Shown here piece by piece: positions 22,599 through 34,895 of a stretch of DNA of 64,000 nucleotides. The notes beneath the pieces were generated by a model. It did no database searches. It had not been told where the DNA came from and saw only the letters and a program-made list of their open reading frames with translations. A program made the position numbers and the translations under genes. The number at the start of each line of letters is the position of its first letter. The stretch's first letter is position 1. The stretch comes from Tanypteryx hageni (Eukaryota > Arthropoda > Insecta > Odonata > Petaluridae), in contig CM054117.1 of assembly GCA_028673005.1 (NCBI GenBank), positions 33,576,561 to 33,640,560 on the forward strand, in the 5' to 3' direction.

Positions 22599-24164
22599 AA
22601 ATGCTGCGCGGGAGAGGTAGGTTTTGCGCGATAAAGGATGTTAAGTTTTCATCATCTCTAGGGGGAGGCGAGGATCTCGCTAATTAAGTAAATCAAAACT
22701 TACACAAGGAACTGCGGGGATTTACGGGCTCAAGGAATTATACGCGAGCGGCAAAGCATATACGAAAAAAATGCCGTTTGCTTTAAACGGTCATTTTCGT
22801 GCCTTTTGAGCCTTTAAAGGCGAAGTACGAGGGAATAACGACGTCGGTATTCGTCGGCTCATATGGAAATACTATTTAATAATTTTTTTAAAAGCTGCCG
22901 CAGTTGATCCTCTTGATATCCGATTAATAAAGTGTGAGTGTGTGTGCGTGTGTGCTTGTGTAATGGTGCAATTAGTGTTTTATATTAAACACGAACTTTC
23001 CACTTTCCTTTGCGCAACGAGTAAACGTTAAGGATTATCTGAGGATTCCCACAGCCATAATGGTAATATTTCTCAAAGTACATTCACGCATTGTTTTCAG
23101 TTATAAGTAATGTCACATCCTCCACAGTATTAAATACGATTATCATTCGAACATAATGTTAAGTACACCATAGCAGAGTTCATTTGAAATAAAACGTGCA
23201 ATAACTTTAGGAATGGAATTAAGCAAACATTTTCAACTGTTAATAATTAATTAATATTAATTTTAGGAATATTTTATACGTTTTAGCGTATAAAACCAAC
23301 GATTCTACCCCTTTAATAAAAAAAACTTGGTTTAGTGCAATATCATCTGTGTTATTTAAGGTGGAGTAATTGATGCACGAAAACAATGGATTTCCGAATT
23401 TTCGCTGACATAAAAAATCGTGACCGGTAATTTGACTCCCGGTCATTTTTATTCCCGGTAAATTCACTCCCATCGACTTCATTATTTTTGTAAATCAGCA
23501 CTAAATCTAATATTGATTTAAAACTAGTGAATCCTATTGGTGAATTTATTCACTCCCTGAGCAATTGCTCCAAAAACGTTGAAAATCCTACCTGGAGCCG
23601 AAAAGTTACTGAGAAAAATCTTTCATAACTTGATTAAAGCACAAATTCAAGGCCTACCACATAAAAATTTTCGAGTCATATTTACCGCCACAAATTTTTC
23701 TTTCTTTAACTTTGTTATGAAATGTATTATAGCATATCGTATGCCTGGTAGTTCACATCCCCTATCTAGATATCTGCTGACCTGTACCAAGTTATACCTA
23801 TTCGAAGCTCGTTTTATTCCAATTTAATTTGTACATAGGATACCTATTATTTACTATATTAGATAGATACTTGTTTAAGTAATATATTTATCCTTCAGTA
23901 ACTTAGCTTAGTTACTATTTTAGCGTTACCTTGAATTTTAACGAGCTGAAATAACCTACGAATAACATTCTTGTGGCGTAAAATTTTATCTTTTCATTAA
24001 TTAAAAAAATCAATTTTTAGTCAGGGAACTAGGTTTTTAATGAGTTCATCGTTATTTGCTTCATTAGATTATTTGTGGGAATTCAGAACCAAAATTAACC
24101 GTTTGCTTTAAATTTATCACGGAGACGTGAATTTATTTATGATACATACGGAATAATTTTTATT
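22599..24164. other. AT-rich noncoding stretch, nothing recognised
   Basis: No gene or repeat identified. A short GTGTGAGTGTGTGTG microsatellite lies at about 22932-22960. Small frames at 23240-23482 (-) and 23579-23827 (+) are not recognised. Confidence 0.35.
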
Positions 24165-24840
24165 TTCTCAATATACGTTGTATAGGGGAAAGTATTGTAT
24201 TCATGAAAAAAATCGACTTCGAGATTTAAACGAAAATACACGTTTTGAGGATTTTCTCGATGATGTCTGTAGGTGACAGCTTTTCTGTGTGTGCTCTAAC
24301 TCAAAAACTATAATCAGGTCAACGCGAAATTCTATATTTAACATTTTTATGAAGGAACGTATTAGTTTTTGGTAAAAATCTGTCAACCGAAAGTGGATGT
24401 TTACTCATCACTTATCAGTTATTTTGAAATATTTACTTTAATATTTGATAAATATAAAAATATATTGGAATAAAAGTTGTAGGAAATTTAATTTTTTACA
24501 ACCTTTGTTTGAAACATGTTTCCATATAATGCATTGTCTAAGAGATATCTTATATTTTTAGCTTCCACCACCACGCCATCTACCGACGACTATTTTTAAC
24601 AATTGACGCTTAGGTACGTCATAGTAACGCTCCTTTTTCTTTTCTTAATTGTTGAAGCTTTGTGGCTATATCCAATATCAGAAGGCTATGGTTTGAGTTT
24701 ATTTCCGTTCTTTGTAAAGTCTAAAATTTTCTCACAGTTTCTTAAAATATTTATTATTATGTAACCTATTTGGAATTTTTTAAAATATTACAGATATGGA
24801 GAAAGTCATGTGGTGGCCACATCAGATTTTTTATAAAGTT
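24165..24840 (+). repeat. Dispersed repeat family A, long copy
   Basis: It starts with a CTCAATATACG-type end, followed by CGAGATTTAAACGAAAATACACG, ACTCAAAAACTA, GGTAAAAATCTGTCAACCG and a run to GGAGAAAGTCATGTGGTGGCC at the right end. Most blocks recur in order at 28504-28975, and inverted at 31463-32085. The right third (24653-24834) is also repeated closely at 27908-28092. The two ends carry the inverted motif ACTTTCTC/GAGAAAGT. The 62-codon frame near the right end is part of the repeat. Confidence 0.75.
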
Positions 24841-27114
24841 TCCGGTAAATACCAAACCAAAGATCTGACTTTGCACAGAAGTAGTTCAAGAGAGAGGAAA
24901 GACAAAATTTCGTTCTCTGTGGCCTTGCGGAGAGAAAGAACACGAATTTTTACAATCTTTATAAAGAAAAATTTGTTGAAATGACAAAGTTCTTTTTTCA
25001 TTATTTATAAAGAAATTTTAAGATATTGTCTAGAGAGCCTAGGTAAGTGGAAGCTGACATGGTCCAGACGGGAGAACAATAGGAAATAACAGGAAGGGCA
25101 ATCCCAATGAAGTAGCTGCGTAGGGCAAATGGGCCCTTGGCCGTAAATCTATATAAAACTCCCAGAAGAGTACAGAGCTTGGTTCTTTATTTTAGACGAG
25201 CGGGGAACGCGCTTCAAATCGAATAGAAGGCAAAACCGCTGTGTACAATGTTTCCACAGAGATGAAAATAACGATTATTATTCACTAATTCTTCATCTCT
25301 AATTAAAACGTAGTTCCGAAAAATGTTGAAACGGCTACATTAATTTCGCAAATAAAACGCTCACACAATAAAAAGCATGCGGCGAACACGCAGATTTATG
25401 TAAACGTAGTTTTATTTTCAAATACATGGTGATAAATCATTTAAGGTTTAACGTATTCCTTTAAACTTTCGCAAATAATAATTTCTCTCTAAAAAAAACT
25501 TCCTTTCGTTCGGCATTCATTAACAAGAGCTTGTTACATCAAAACTTTCCCTGTTAAAGAAATACGACAGCATAATTCCTATTCGCTCATAAATCCGAAA
25601 AGGAATGTGTAATATATATATATTCGTCACCACGATATGTTCCACACAATGGCTCCATATTGTTAGAATTTTAGTGCGTAGCTTGAGGTATCATCCGTCA
25701 TTCCTTTTCTCCTCCCTTGGGGATAATAGACCACCCACTCGCGATTTATTGTACTTTCGCTTTATTTAGGGGGGACCCTGAAGCCTTTGTCTCCCTTATC
25801 AAATTCATCACCCTCTACTATTCCCGCCTCTTTCTCTCCCTCCCTCTCTATCTCGCGCGATGGAAAAGAAGTCGATGACTTTTTTCGGGGATGGAGAAGG
25901 GGCTATAAATATCACTGAACAAATACAAAAATATAGGCTAACGCGAAATGTAAATGTAAGCACGTCCGCAAACATGCAAAAAAGAGACGCCACTCCGAAC
26001 ATCTCCCAGTCCGTTTCGTTGCTTCGTAGCTTTCCAAGTCTCTCTCTCCCCCCTCCTTTCTCTCCCTCTCTCTAAACCCCCTCACACCCTCTTTTTCCAT
26101 TCAAAAATCCCTCTCCATCTCTTTCCTTTTTTTTTTTTTGGATCCCATAGCCGCTAGGCATGCCGGGAGTGATCGGCCGATAGTATCCCTCTAGCGGCCT
26201 GGCGGGGAAACTTTTTTGTCGAGTGCTTTTGCAAGGAGAGAGAGAGAGAAAGAGAAATGAAAAAAAAGGACGAACATCAAACTGGCCTGAGCAGTGGCGT
26301 CGGTCAAGGTCGTTGGAGGTAAGTACGGCAACATTTATTCACGTAATGTCGCGAGACAACTCATAGTACTCATAGGAATCAGACACATTTATTACCACGC
26401 GAGTTTAGTTTTAGGGATGAGAGGAGGTTTTTTTACTGTCTAAAGACACGCATAGATGAGGTTGTTTTATTTTGATCTCGATCTCACTGACGGATGGGAT
26501 GAGGAGGATATATTCCGAATAACGTCGGTTTCACTCGAAGAGCCCTAAAATAATCGTCCGTAATGAAATATGACTTTTTGTTTTTAATTTTATACCACAA
26601 TGGTTTATTTATTAATCATATAGAATTTGATTTCGATTCTTATGCTATTTAACTTCAACGGATTTGTAGTCCCCAAACACCGTGGATTCACATTCATTTA
26701 AGTTGAAAGTCACTTTGTGAAATTAACTTTTTGAATCAGTACAATACGAGTAAATAAGTAAGGCCGTTAATCCTACAATTCCATTAAAAAGACTTGATGA
26801 ATTCGTTTTAAGGGCTTTATATGGGTTACTCAGATTCGGAGTGAATATTACACACGTTCGGTTTAAATAACTAAAAATTTATAAATACTATATTTGAGAG
26901 AGATGATTTGTAGCGTAAATAGATTATCATTAGCGTTAAATTTTCTTTCGTATCCGTACGAAGACCTCAGTAAATAAAATAATCTAGTTCGATTTTTGCT
27001 AACTTTCAATTGCTTTCGCAAGAAAAATAAACAGGAAATATTTAGAAAGTGCTCTAAATCTGTAATTTGTACCTGCGATTATTGTAAACACTTTACGCTC
27101 CTTTTTATTTTATT
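24841..27114. other. Noncoding stretch; pyrimidine tracts and one GC-rich island, no gene proven
   Basis: Pyrimidine-rich tracts lie at about 25810-25860 and 26035-26142, the second ending in a T-run. At 26150-26317 a GC-richer block follows a CATAG acceptor-like site and ends at a GAG/GTAAGT donor-like site. It has no long frame in common with a neighbour, so I do not call it an exon. It holds GCCGCTAGAGGGA on the - strand (26186-26198). Confidence 0.35.
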
Positions 27115-27905
27115 AACTAGCAACGACCCGTCAAAAATGACGGGACGATAATAAAAATCTAAAAATAGAAATTTGAGTTTGTGAACATTTTCTCTCGAAA
27201 AACAAAGTGAATGAAAAAACTTCTTTTTTAATTTCCCAAACTAAAACTTCATTAATTGTTTTGTACTGTTTATTTTTGTCAAAACCTGTTTGAGGATTTA
27301 ATGATTAGTGTGATAGCTGTTTTAAAACGACGTTTTTTGTGAATATGTGATCCTCGCCTGGTATTAATTTTCCATGATATTGTATGTTGTGAACATGGAC
27401 TTAATTTTCATAATTTCTGTATCGTGTCAATTTTATGCATACATAAGAAAGCATACAATAATGAGGATCTCGAGTCAACAATCTGTTCTGTCGTCATGGG
27501 AACCTTTCACAAAAAACGCAATATTTTAATGAAATTTTGAATTTTTATGCAAAGTTCGAGCGATTTCGAACCGAAAGCAACTATCGACGACAAGAATAAG
27601 AATCTTTGTTTATTTTTCTTTCAAATGGCTTTTATCCGAAGATCGTAGGTTAGTTACATCTAATTTAATTTTGCAAAAGAAAAAAATCCTGCAGGTCGAA
27701 AAATCGATTTCTACGGGTTATGTTACGAAGAATGTATCACCAGCCATGGACTCGAACTCTGGATGTTTTTCGTAAATTTTCCTTCGCCAGAGCATTTTTA
27801 CTTATGAGCAGACCATATTTGATCAAGTTATTCGTCTTTGAATGTATTTTTACCACCAGTTACGCACGAACGGACGAACAAACGAACCTGGGATTTTATT
27901 ATAAT
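27115..27905 (+). repeat. Degenerate dispersed repeat with ACTAGC...GACCCGTC start
   Basis: The left end, ACTAGCAACGACCCGTCAAAAATGACGGGACG, contains a small inverted repeat (CCCGTCA/TGACGGG). The right end has GAACGGACGAACAAACGAACCTGGGATTTTATTATAAT. Arrangements of this kind, with a CTAGC/GACCCG start and a GACRGAC-type block before ATTTTATTATA, are common in invertebrate genomes, but this is a recollection of form and was not checked by alignment. A tRNA box B-like motif (GTTCGAGTCC, - strand) lies near 27745. Confidence 0.4.
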
Positions 27906-27907
27906 TG

Positions 27908-28092
27908 GATGTTGGAGTTTCGTGGCTATATCCTATATCAGAAGGCTATGGTTTGAGTGTATTTCTGTTCTTTGTAGTCTTTAAATTTTTGTCGCAGTTC
28001 CTTAAAATATTTATTATCATGTAATCTATTTGGAATTTTTAGAAATATTACAGGCATGGAGAAAGTCATGTGGTGGCCATCAGATTTTTTTA
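27908..28092 (+). repeat. Second copy of the family A 3' module
   Basis: About 185 bp closely matching 24653-24834: GTGGCTATATCCTATATCAGAAGG, CAGTTCCTTAAAATATTTATTATCATGTAA and ATGGAGAAAGTCATGTGGTGG. It lacks the 5' modules of the family. Confidence 0.85.
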
Positions 28093-28503
28093 ATTGCTCA
28101 ATCGGGACAAAATTAAGCGTCCAACCTTTTTTACCTACCGCGAAAATGGAAGCGGCAAAAAATACTCTTTTTCCCAACGAGGCGAGCGAAAAATAGGATT
28201 GGGAAGTGGGAGGGTCCAGGAATGCCAGACCATCGAATGGAAGGCTGGAGGGAGGTGTGGCGAGGATGGGGAGGAGATGATAATCGGTAGGGGAGGGGAG
28301 AATAAGGGCGGGGTAGGACGGAGAGAGGAAGTACTCCTAAATCGTTCTCGCGGCGACCTTAGATTAGCCACACCCCCCACCATTCATCTCATTTTGTTGG
28401 TGATGTGGGTACCGCGGGATTCGAAAATTAGACTCCTCTCTCTCTATTTGGTGAACAAGTTTAGTTTGAACGTGTTGATTAGAACCTCCTTATCTTTACT
28501 TTC
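28093..28503. other. Noncoding, partly purine-rich
   Basis: The + strand at about 28190-28340 is purine-rich. The 143-codon frame at 28094-28525 and its 82-codon shadow reflect this composition and are not recognised. Confidence 0.4.
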
Positions 28504-28975
28504 TCCATATTCGAAGTATAGATAGAGCAAGTATTGTTTTCATGAAAAAATCGAATTCGAGATTTCAACGAAAATACACGATTTAAGGTCCCCTGAACAC
28601 GATTTGACTATTTTCTCGATGTCTGTAACAGGAATTTTGTTGGTGCTCAAAAACTAATAATCCGAGCAGCATTTGTATTAGAAGTTCAAGATGATTAAAT
28701 TTTAGCTAAAATCGGTCTACCGGAAGTGGATGTTTATTCTCGTAATTTTTCCGTTTGTGTCAAATATCTCCTGTAATTCTCCATTAACGTAATCGTATTT
28801 AATAATCTAAGTTATAGATAATTTCATTATCTACAACTTTTGTATTTAATATTTTTTGTCGAGACAATTATTAGAGAGATATTTCAGTTCAATATTAACA
28901 GCGATACCAGCGCCGCCTACTCGTAAATTACCAACTACATAGGGAGAAAGTCATGTGTTGGCCATATCAGATTTT
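28504..28975 (+). repeat. Dispersed repeat family A, copy 3
   Basis: Shares with the 24.2-kb copy, in the same order: CATGAAAAAATCGAATTCGAGATTT, CGAAAATACACG, TTTTCTCGATGTCTGTA, CTCAAAAACTA, CTACCGGAAGTGGATGTTTA and the right end GGAGAAAGTCATGTGTTGGCC. The middle is diverged. Confidence 0.72.
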
Positions 28976-29542
28976 TTATTATAAATCCCGAAGAAATGCA
29001 TACATGACTAAATGCTAAATGAATGTGTGCGTGCGTACACAAGCAAACATATAAGATCTCGAATATCTTCCTTTCCACAGGAAGATTATTTGTTACCGCA
29101 AAGCCTCGCACTGTTAAAGGAAAGACAGTAAAACAAAATAAAAAAAAATTTCCCGTGAAATCTCATACAAAAGAAAAATTAATTTATCGAACTTGACGCT
29201 ATTTCCGCTGGTTATTTATTTGCGTGCTCGCATCTGAAAACCTTCCCTCAGAGGGAACATTGGATGGAATAATAAAATATTTTCCGTACTCGCGTCTTTG
29301 AGCCTTTGTTCAGACGGGACACCGGATGAAGCAGAGCGTTCGGAAAAGTAATTAAATCGATGAAACGTAACTCGGACTAATAGAGAGCCGGGATCGACTC
29401 AATTTTAGCAAATATATCTCTTTTTTGTGGTTAAGCCAATACCTAACATGGCAAAACTGTATCGAAATATTAGACTATTTTGGATCGATAAAACTAAAAG
29501 AAATGTATCGAGGAAATATTCAATTATTCGATCGCCTTAACC
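28976..29542. other. Noncoding interval, nothing recognised
   Basis: About 570 bp of AT-rich sequence between a family A copy and a hAT MITE, with no gene or repeat identified. Confidence 0.35.
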
Positions 29543-29766
29543 TAGGAGCCGGCAACCTGCGGCTCTAAAGGACAGATGCTGCTCCCTAAACCCACATCTC
29601 CCATGTAGAGCACCTAGAAAATCCTATTCACTCAAGATTTCGATGTGATTTTTTTTCATTTTTCATATAGGCAAGAACATTCCTTTTTTTAACAGTACTG
29701 CAGCTCTTCTCATGTTTGAACTGGAAAAAATGCGACTCCCGTCGTTAATTTTATTGTCCACTCCTG
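29543..29766. mobile_element. hAT MITE, 224 bp
   Basis: The left end is TAGGAGCCGGCAACCTGCGGC (first C changed to T). The right end, inward, is CAGGAGTGGACAAT. A perfect 8-bp duplication, CCTTAACC, lies at 29535-29542 and 29767-29774. It has no coding capacity. Confidence 0.85.
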
Positions 29767-31109
29767 CCTTAACCTTTTATGTTGGAGTTAACTCGCCATA
29801 CCGAAATTCTTTGCGTGCGGCTATGCAGGGCGATATTACGTTCTCACTAATTAAAATAAACATTCTTCTCCCACGGCAATGACGAGATAACTTGTCGAAG
29901 GGGGAAGGGTTCGCTTTGACTGCGACGAGACAACGCGGGGTTTTCCAAAGCATAATCGCACATTTAGGATGAATACATTTTTTAATCGTCCGATTAAGTT
30001 TCTCGCAAGAACAGTAGCGGCGCAAACGGGAGAGGAAAAAATGGCTAACTCTCGCCGTTTTTTTTAAGGAACGGCTGGGAGAGGTGCTTCCGTTCAAGCC
30101 CAGCGCAGCGTCGCAACGTTTTAATTGGCAATCAACGTCGCGGCGATTATACATTCAAATTACGGCGACGGAGGAATTGCAAAAAAATGTTATTTATGCA
30201 AAAAACCGAGGTGAAATGACTCGTTTTAAAATCGTATCCAAACACCTCGGCGAAAACATGCATTAAAGTATTTTACGACATCCTCCGCTGAGCGCGAAAA
30301 AAGTAGCGCGTAATCCGTCGCTTCAAAGCAGGGGAAGGTAAGACGATTAAAGAGATCTCTTTGCGGCAAACCTGCCCGAGGAGAGGAAATGGAAGTAATG
30401 GGAAACGAGTGAAGGCGGCGTAACACAGGGCTAGAGCGAGAGAGAGAGAGAGGGAGATGAACGATCAAACTGCTTAAATAAAACCAAAGGAGGCTGTCTC
30501 GTGGTAATAAAAGATGGAAAGCGAAGAGGAAAGTCGGAGGGAGCGAGTTTTGGTGGAAACAGGCGGCGTCAGATAGATCAAAGTGAGAGGGAAAGCTACG
30601 GCAAGATAAAAGAATGGGAGGGGGGAGAGGGGGGGGTGGAGGGGGGAGGAGGGGGGGACGCGAACAATCTGAATCTTATGGTTATAAAAAAAGAATGGAA
30701 TGAGCTGAACACGTAAGAGAATCGATTTGGCTGGAATAGAATACCGGCAAAATTTTTATGCATTGATTGTCGTAAGCTACTAGTGTGTTTCGGTTCGGCA
30801 AGTTATAAGAATTTACATCGGTAGACATTGAGAGATTATGTGGTGTCGTACAAGTCAAATATGAACAATTTTTTAACTGAAGTCAGCTGAGGAAGTGGCA
30901 ACTTTGCAGGGATTTATTTCTGAAGAACATTATTGACAAATTTAACAAATAAATTGAACACAACTCCGTGCAAATTTTAACGTAAAATAAAAACCTCCGT
31001 TTCGAATTTTAGAGTCATCGTCGGGTGATTTCTTGATTATGTTTTAAGTGTCATACGCGAAATTTTTCTGTATTAGATTTCACGGATCGGTTATCCGTCA
31101 TAAACTCCG
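29767..31109. other. Noncoding stretch, no gene seen
   Basis: Moderate GC at 29780-30470 with overlapping opposing frames (125 codons on -, 60 on +), none recognised. A G-rich purine stretch lies at 30425-30660. The remainder is AT-rich. Confidence 0.35.
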
Positions 31110-31372
31110 TGGGTCGTACGAATTACACTCGCAGGCCGAAGTATGCTAACACCCCAAAAGAGGGAGTGGAGAGGAATAAATAATGAGGTGGACGGAATCT
31201 CAAGGAAATTTAAGAGGATCGGGCGATGAATAAAGTAATGCTGCCTGCTGCCAGGAGACACAAAAAATTGTGATCCGGATTCAGGGGGCGCAGTTGTTTC
31301 CCTATTCTTATCTCCGGAATTGAACCCCGGGCCTTTGAAGTGAACATCCCGCACGCATCCCAAAACCAGCAT
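31110..31372 (-). mobile_element. Possible tRNA-derived SINE fragment
   Basis: On the - strand a T-arm-like CCCGGGGTTCAATTCCGG gives a perfect box B (GGTTCAATTCC), preceded by a weak box A around TGGGATGCGTG. Neither a tail nor a target duplication was identified, so the edges are approximate. The acceptor stem is absent, arguing against a real tRNA. Confidence 0.4.
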
Positions 31373-31462
31373 ATATTAATGCAATAGGATATAACTTGAG
31401 GAAAGATCGCGTTCTACGAGGAATTGGAAAGAAACTAAGAAACCTTTTCAAAATAAAATAAA

Positions 31463-32085
31463 CTGATGTGGGCAACACATGACTTTCTCCATTTTTATAT
31501 GGCAAATTACATGTTGTTAGCTCTGGGATCGTTGTCAATATTTACTTCCGGTTGACAATTAAGAAAAGAAAAAGGAGCGTTACTAAGACGTAACTAAGCT
31601 TCAATTCATAACAATAGTCTTTGGTAGGTGGCGTGGTGGTGGCAGCTAAAAATATTAGATATATCTTAAACAATGCATTATATGGAAAATATATCAAACA
31701 ATGTAGAAAATAAAATTTACAACAACTTTTATTCTAATACATTTTTACATTTATCAAATATTAAAGCAAATACTTCAAAATAACGGATAAGTGACAAAAG
31801 TAAACACCCACTTCCGGTCGACCGACTCTTACCAAAAACTAATCAGATCTTCTAACTTTTATAAAAATGTTAAATATAAAATTTTGCATTGACCTGATTA
31901 ATAATTTTTGAGTTAGAGCGCCCACAAAAATTTATCACATACAGACCGACAGACAGACAGACATCATCGCGAAACTAGTTAGAACGTGTTCAGGGAACCT
32001 TAAAACATGTATTACCGTTGAAATCTCGAGTTCGATTTTCATTTTTTTCATACTACGTATATGGAGAAAGTAATAAAAATCTAAC
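31463..32085 (-). repeat. Dispersed repeat family A, inverted copy
   Basis: Reads on the - strand from TTACTTTCTCCATATACGTAG through CGAGATTTCAACGG, a GTCTGTCTGTCTGTCGG block, ACTCAAAAA, GTCGACCGGAAGTGGGTGTTTAC and TTTTTCTTTTCTTAATTG to GGAGAAAGTCATGTGTTG. It closely resembles the long copy at 24.2 kb except for a replaced 3' section. It stands head to head with the next copy. Confidence 0.75.
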
Positions 32086-32149
32086 AATACGTACAGGGCA
32101 CCGAAGGTGTTAAGATTGAGTGGAAATAATTACCTAAATAGTCATGTTA

Positions 32150-32960
32150 TTACTTTCTCTATACGGAAAAAGCCGAATGCGAGATTTCAACGGAAATACA
32201 CGTTTTAATTTCTCTTGTGTACGTTTTCACTATCTTCTCGATGATGCCCGTGTGGGATAAGAATTTTATGCACGCTCCTAAACTAAAAAGCTACTAGTTA
32301 AATCAACATTAACATTATAGTTAAAAGTTTAATTAAAAAATCAAGATCTGATAAGAATTTGGATAAAATTTGTCAACCTGAATTGGTTTACTCTTGCAAA
32401 ATTTCCGTTTTTGCCAAATATCTCCGTTAGGATTTCATTAATGCAAAATTTTGTCGTAATTAGAGTAGTAGACAACAATCTTTTTCATAGAACGGACCAA
32501 TTAATGTTCAGCACATTCGTGTCGATAGGTGTCAGCTTTGTTTCCGTTGCTATGATGAAATTTTAGAATTGCTGATAGCGGCGTCCGCGATGCTAACGGC
32601 AGTTTTAACAGCGATCAAAATGATCCCAATAACAATTAGCGTTAGATTTCGCAAACAAGTTATCTTGTAAATATTGACAGTTATGACACCAACGGTTTTA
32701 ATTTTCATCGCACATCGATATTTTGTTATCCATAGCAACGAATAACAATTTTGATTACTTATTGTTCTTTCAGTGTTAAAGGTTGTCCAAAGTATTTTTT
32801 TAATTGCGAAAATTAGACAAGGTATTAAAAATTATTCAGGAGCGTAATTGCCGATAATTATTCTTGAGGACGCTGTTGTCGAGAGCAACGTAATCGCAAT
32901 TGCAACATATTCCTTACTCTCTCTGGAGAAAGTCATATGCTGGACACATCAGATGTCATT
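32150..32960 (+). repeat. Dispersed repeat family A, diverged long copy
   Basis: Starts TTATTACTTTCTCTATACGG and contains CGAGATTTCAACGGAAATACACG, TTCTCGATGATGCCCGT, TTTGTCAACCTGAATTGG and the right end GGAGAAAGTCATATGCTGG. About 800 bp long, so it carries extra sequence compared with the others. Nothing coding is recognised in it. Confidence 0.65.
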
Positions 32961-34266
32961 TATTGTTGTATTTATTTATGGTCAATTTAGTCACATTTTT
33001 ATAGCAATATAGAAAATCAGTATGAGTATTCCGAAAATTCCATTATCTCTGCGTGTAGTGAGCAGCTATTGCGAATAGGAGTGTTTTTAATTAATTATTG
33101 CCTTATTCAGGATGAATACGAGTGGGATTCTTTTAAATAATGGAATGCGTTACATTTTTCTACTCGGTATTAAAAAATTTTGGGATTCCCTGTCAATCTA
33201 GAAAACTTTAATTCTCGTGATGTACACACACGTCGTATCTAGGTGACCGATGTACGAGCATTTTAATATTTGTATAAATTAAATCCGGTCCCGGGCGAAT
33301 GGAAAAATAAATAAATTTTGAAACGAAAAACCAACGTGGGAGGAATGGAGGAAGGATTGAAAGTAAAAAACTATACTAAAAAATGGAATGTAACTTAGTA
33401 TTGTAACATAGTACAAAAAAGTCAACAAAGGATAAAAGTATTAATGCATGCATGAATGAGGAAATAAATGGTAAACAGAAAAATTACTAGGCAAATAGAA
33501 GATGAAAATAGCACAGGCTAAACGTAGCAGAGATGGAACGGTTTTGTAAATGAAAAATAGTGCTTTAGATAACAGATGATCTTAGAAGGCAAAATTAGCG
33601 GAAGAAGAGGAAGAGGGTGAAAAAGAATAGGAATATTAGAGAATATAAAGCAGCAATATAGTACTTATGGAGGTATAAAAGTGGCTTCTAGGGAGAGAGA
33701 GAGAGATGGAGGCAGCGATTCAGCTAAAACCTGTCTTCGGACAGCAGCATGATGATGAGGGCAAGCTGTATTCAGGAGGCGGGATTGGGGCGAGATGCTT
33801 AGCAGGAGAATATACGGGGGGAAAAAGAGAAAATCAATTGACGCAAGATAATGGTTGGTAGACGTGAAAATGTCAAATGTAATAAAATAGTGGAACTGAA
33901 AAAGGGAGGTTATTAAGAGAAGAGAGATATATAGATAGATAGATATGCGTCTTTGTTGGGTCGAGATTGAAATTTCTTCTTTCTAGCGAAGTTAATGGAC
34001 GAGGCCGAGACTTCGTGGAATTCCATAATCAAACCAAAGCCAAAGTTATTATTAAAAATATTTTTCCTATTGTTAATTTTGGTTTTTCTATCTAGTCTCT
34101 TGTCAATTACAAACAAGAAGAAAGAAATAACGAAACAAAATGAAATGAGACATGAATGCAATGCCAAGTTAGCATTAATGGAAATGAAAAAAAGATGGAT
34201 AATTGCTTATGGAGAAAAACTAAAGATAATTAAGTTATCAAACACTAGGAAAATTCCCACCGCAGG
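32961..34266. other. AT-rich noncoding stretch, nothing recognised
   Basis: A short GATA microsatellite lies near 33925-33945. Opposing frames of 84 and 97 codons at 33913-34288 cover the same AT-rich bases and match no family I know. Confidence 0.35.
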
Positions 34267-34895
34267 CAGGGCCGGCGGAACGGCGTAGCAAAACAGGCAA
34301 CTGCATAGGGCGCCATGAAGAGCCAATGTTTTCATTTCACGGCACTGTATATGTGTGTCTGTATTATTTTTTTATCTTTCATCTTTTATTGATTCATTTT
34401 GTTATATTTTTCAGGTGCATATGTGTTGCATATACCTTTATATTAAAAATGACCTCAATTCCTCTTCAATGCTGCTCACAACCCCAATCCTAAAAGTATA
34501 AGAAGTTTAAACTAGCGGTCTGTGGAAGATTTGGAGAATGTGTAATTCTTGAAGATGTTGACGTACCAACTAACATACGAGCCTAAAGTTGTGATTTGCT
34601 TAATCTCTTGCAAAAAAATATTCTTGTTAGTGCCAATTTTTACCGCTATTACTTACCACGAAGTTTTTTAATGTGGGAAAACACTGTTTTTAGTAATTAT
34701 GAAAAAAATTATTTAATAATAAAAAACAATATTTTAATAATAGTATATTTAAGTAATACCGGTGCTTATGGACGTCATCTTGTAATTACTGTTAAAAATA
34801 ATTTTCATCTATTAGATTTTTAGTATCATTTAGATTGGAGTAGGGCGCCAAAAAAAAGTTTGCCTAGAGCGCCAAACTGCCTTGCGCCGGCCCTG
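34267..34895. mobile_element. hAT-type non-autonomous element, 629 bp
   Basis: The left end is CAGGGCCGGCGGAACGGCG. The right end, inward, is CAGGGCCGGCGCAAGGCAG. A perfect 8-bp duplication, ACCGCAGG, lies at 34259-34266 and 34896-34903. Subterminal AGGGCGCCA repeats occur in both halves. The 75-codon frame inside is not transposase-like. Confidence 0.92.

Noticed and set aside
26285..26300. CAGTGGCGTCGG resembling a hAT end
   Set aside because: No inverted partner end and no 8-bp duplication nearby.
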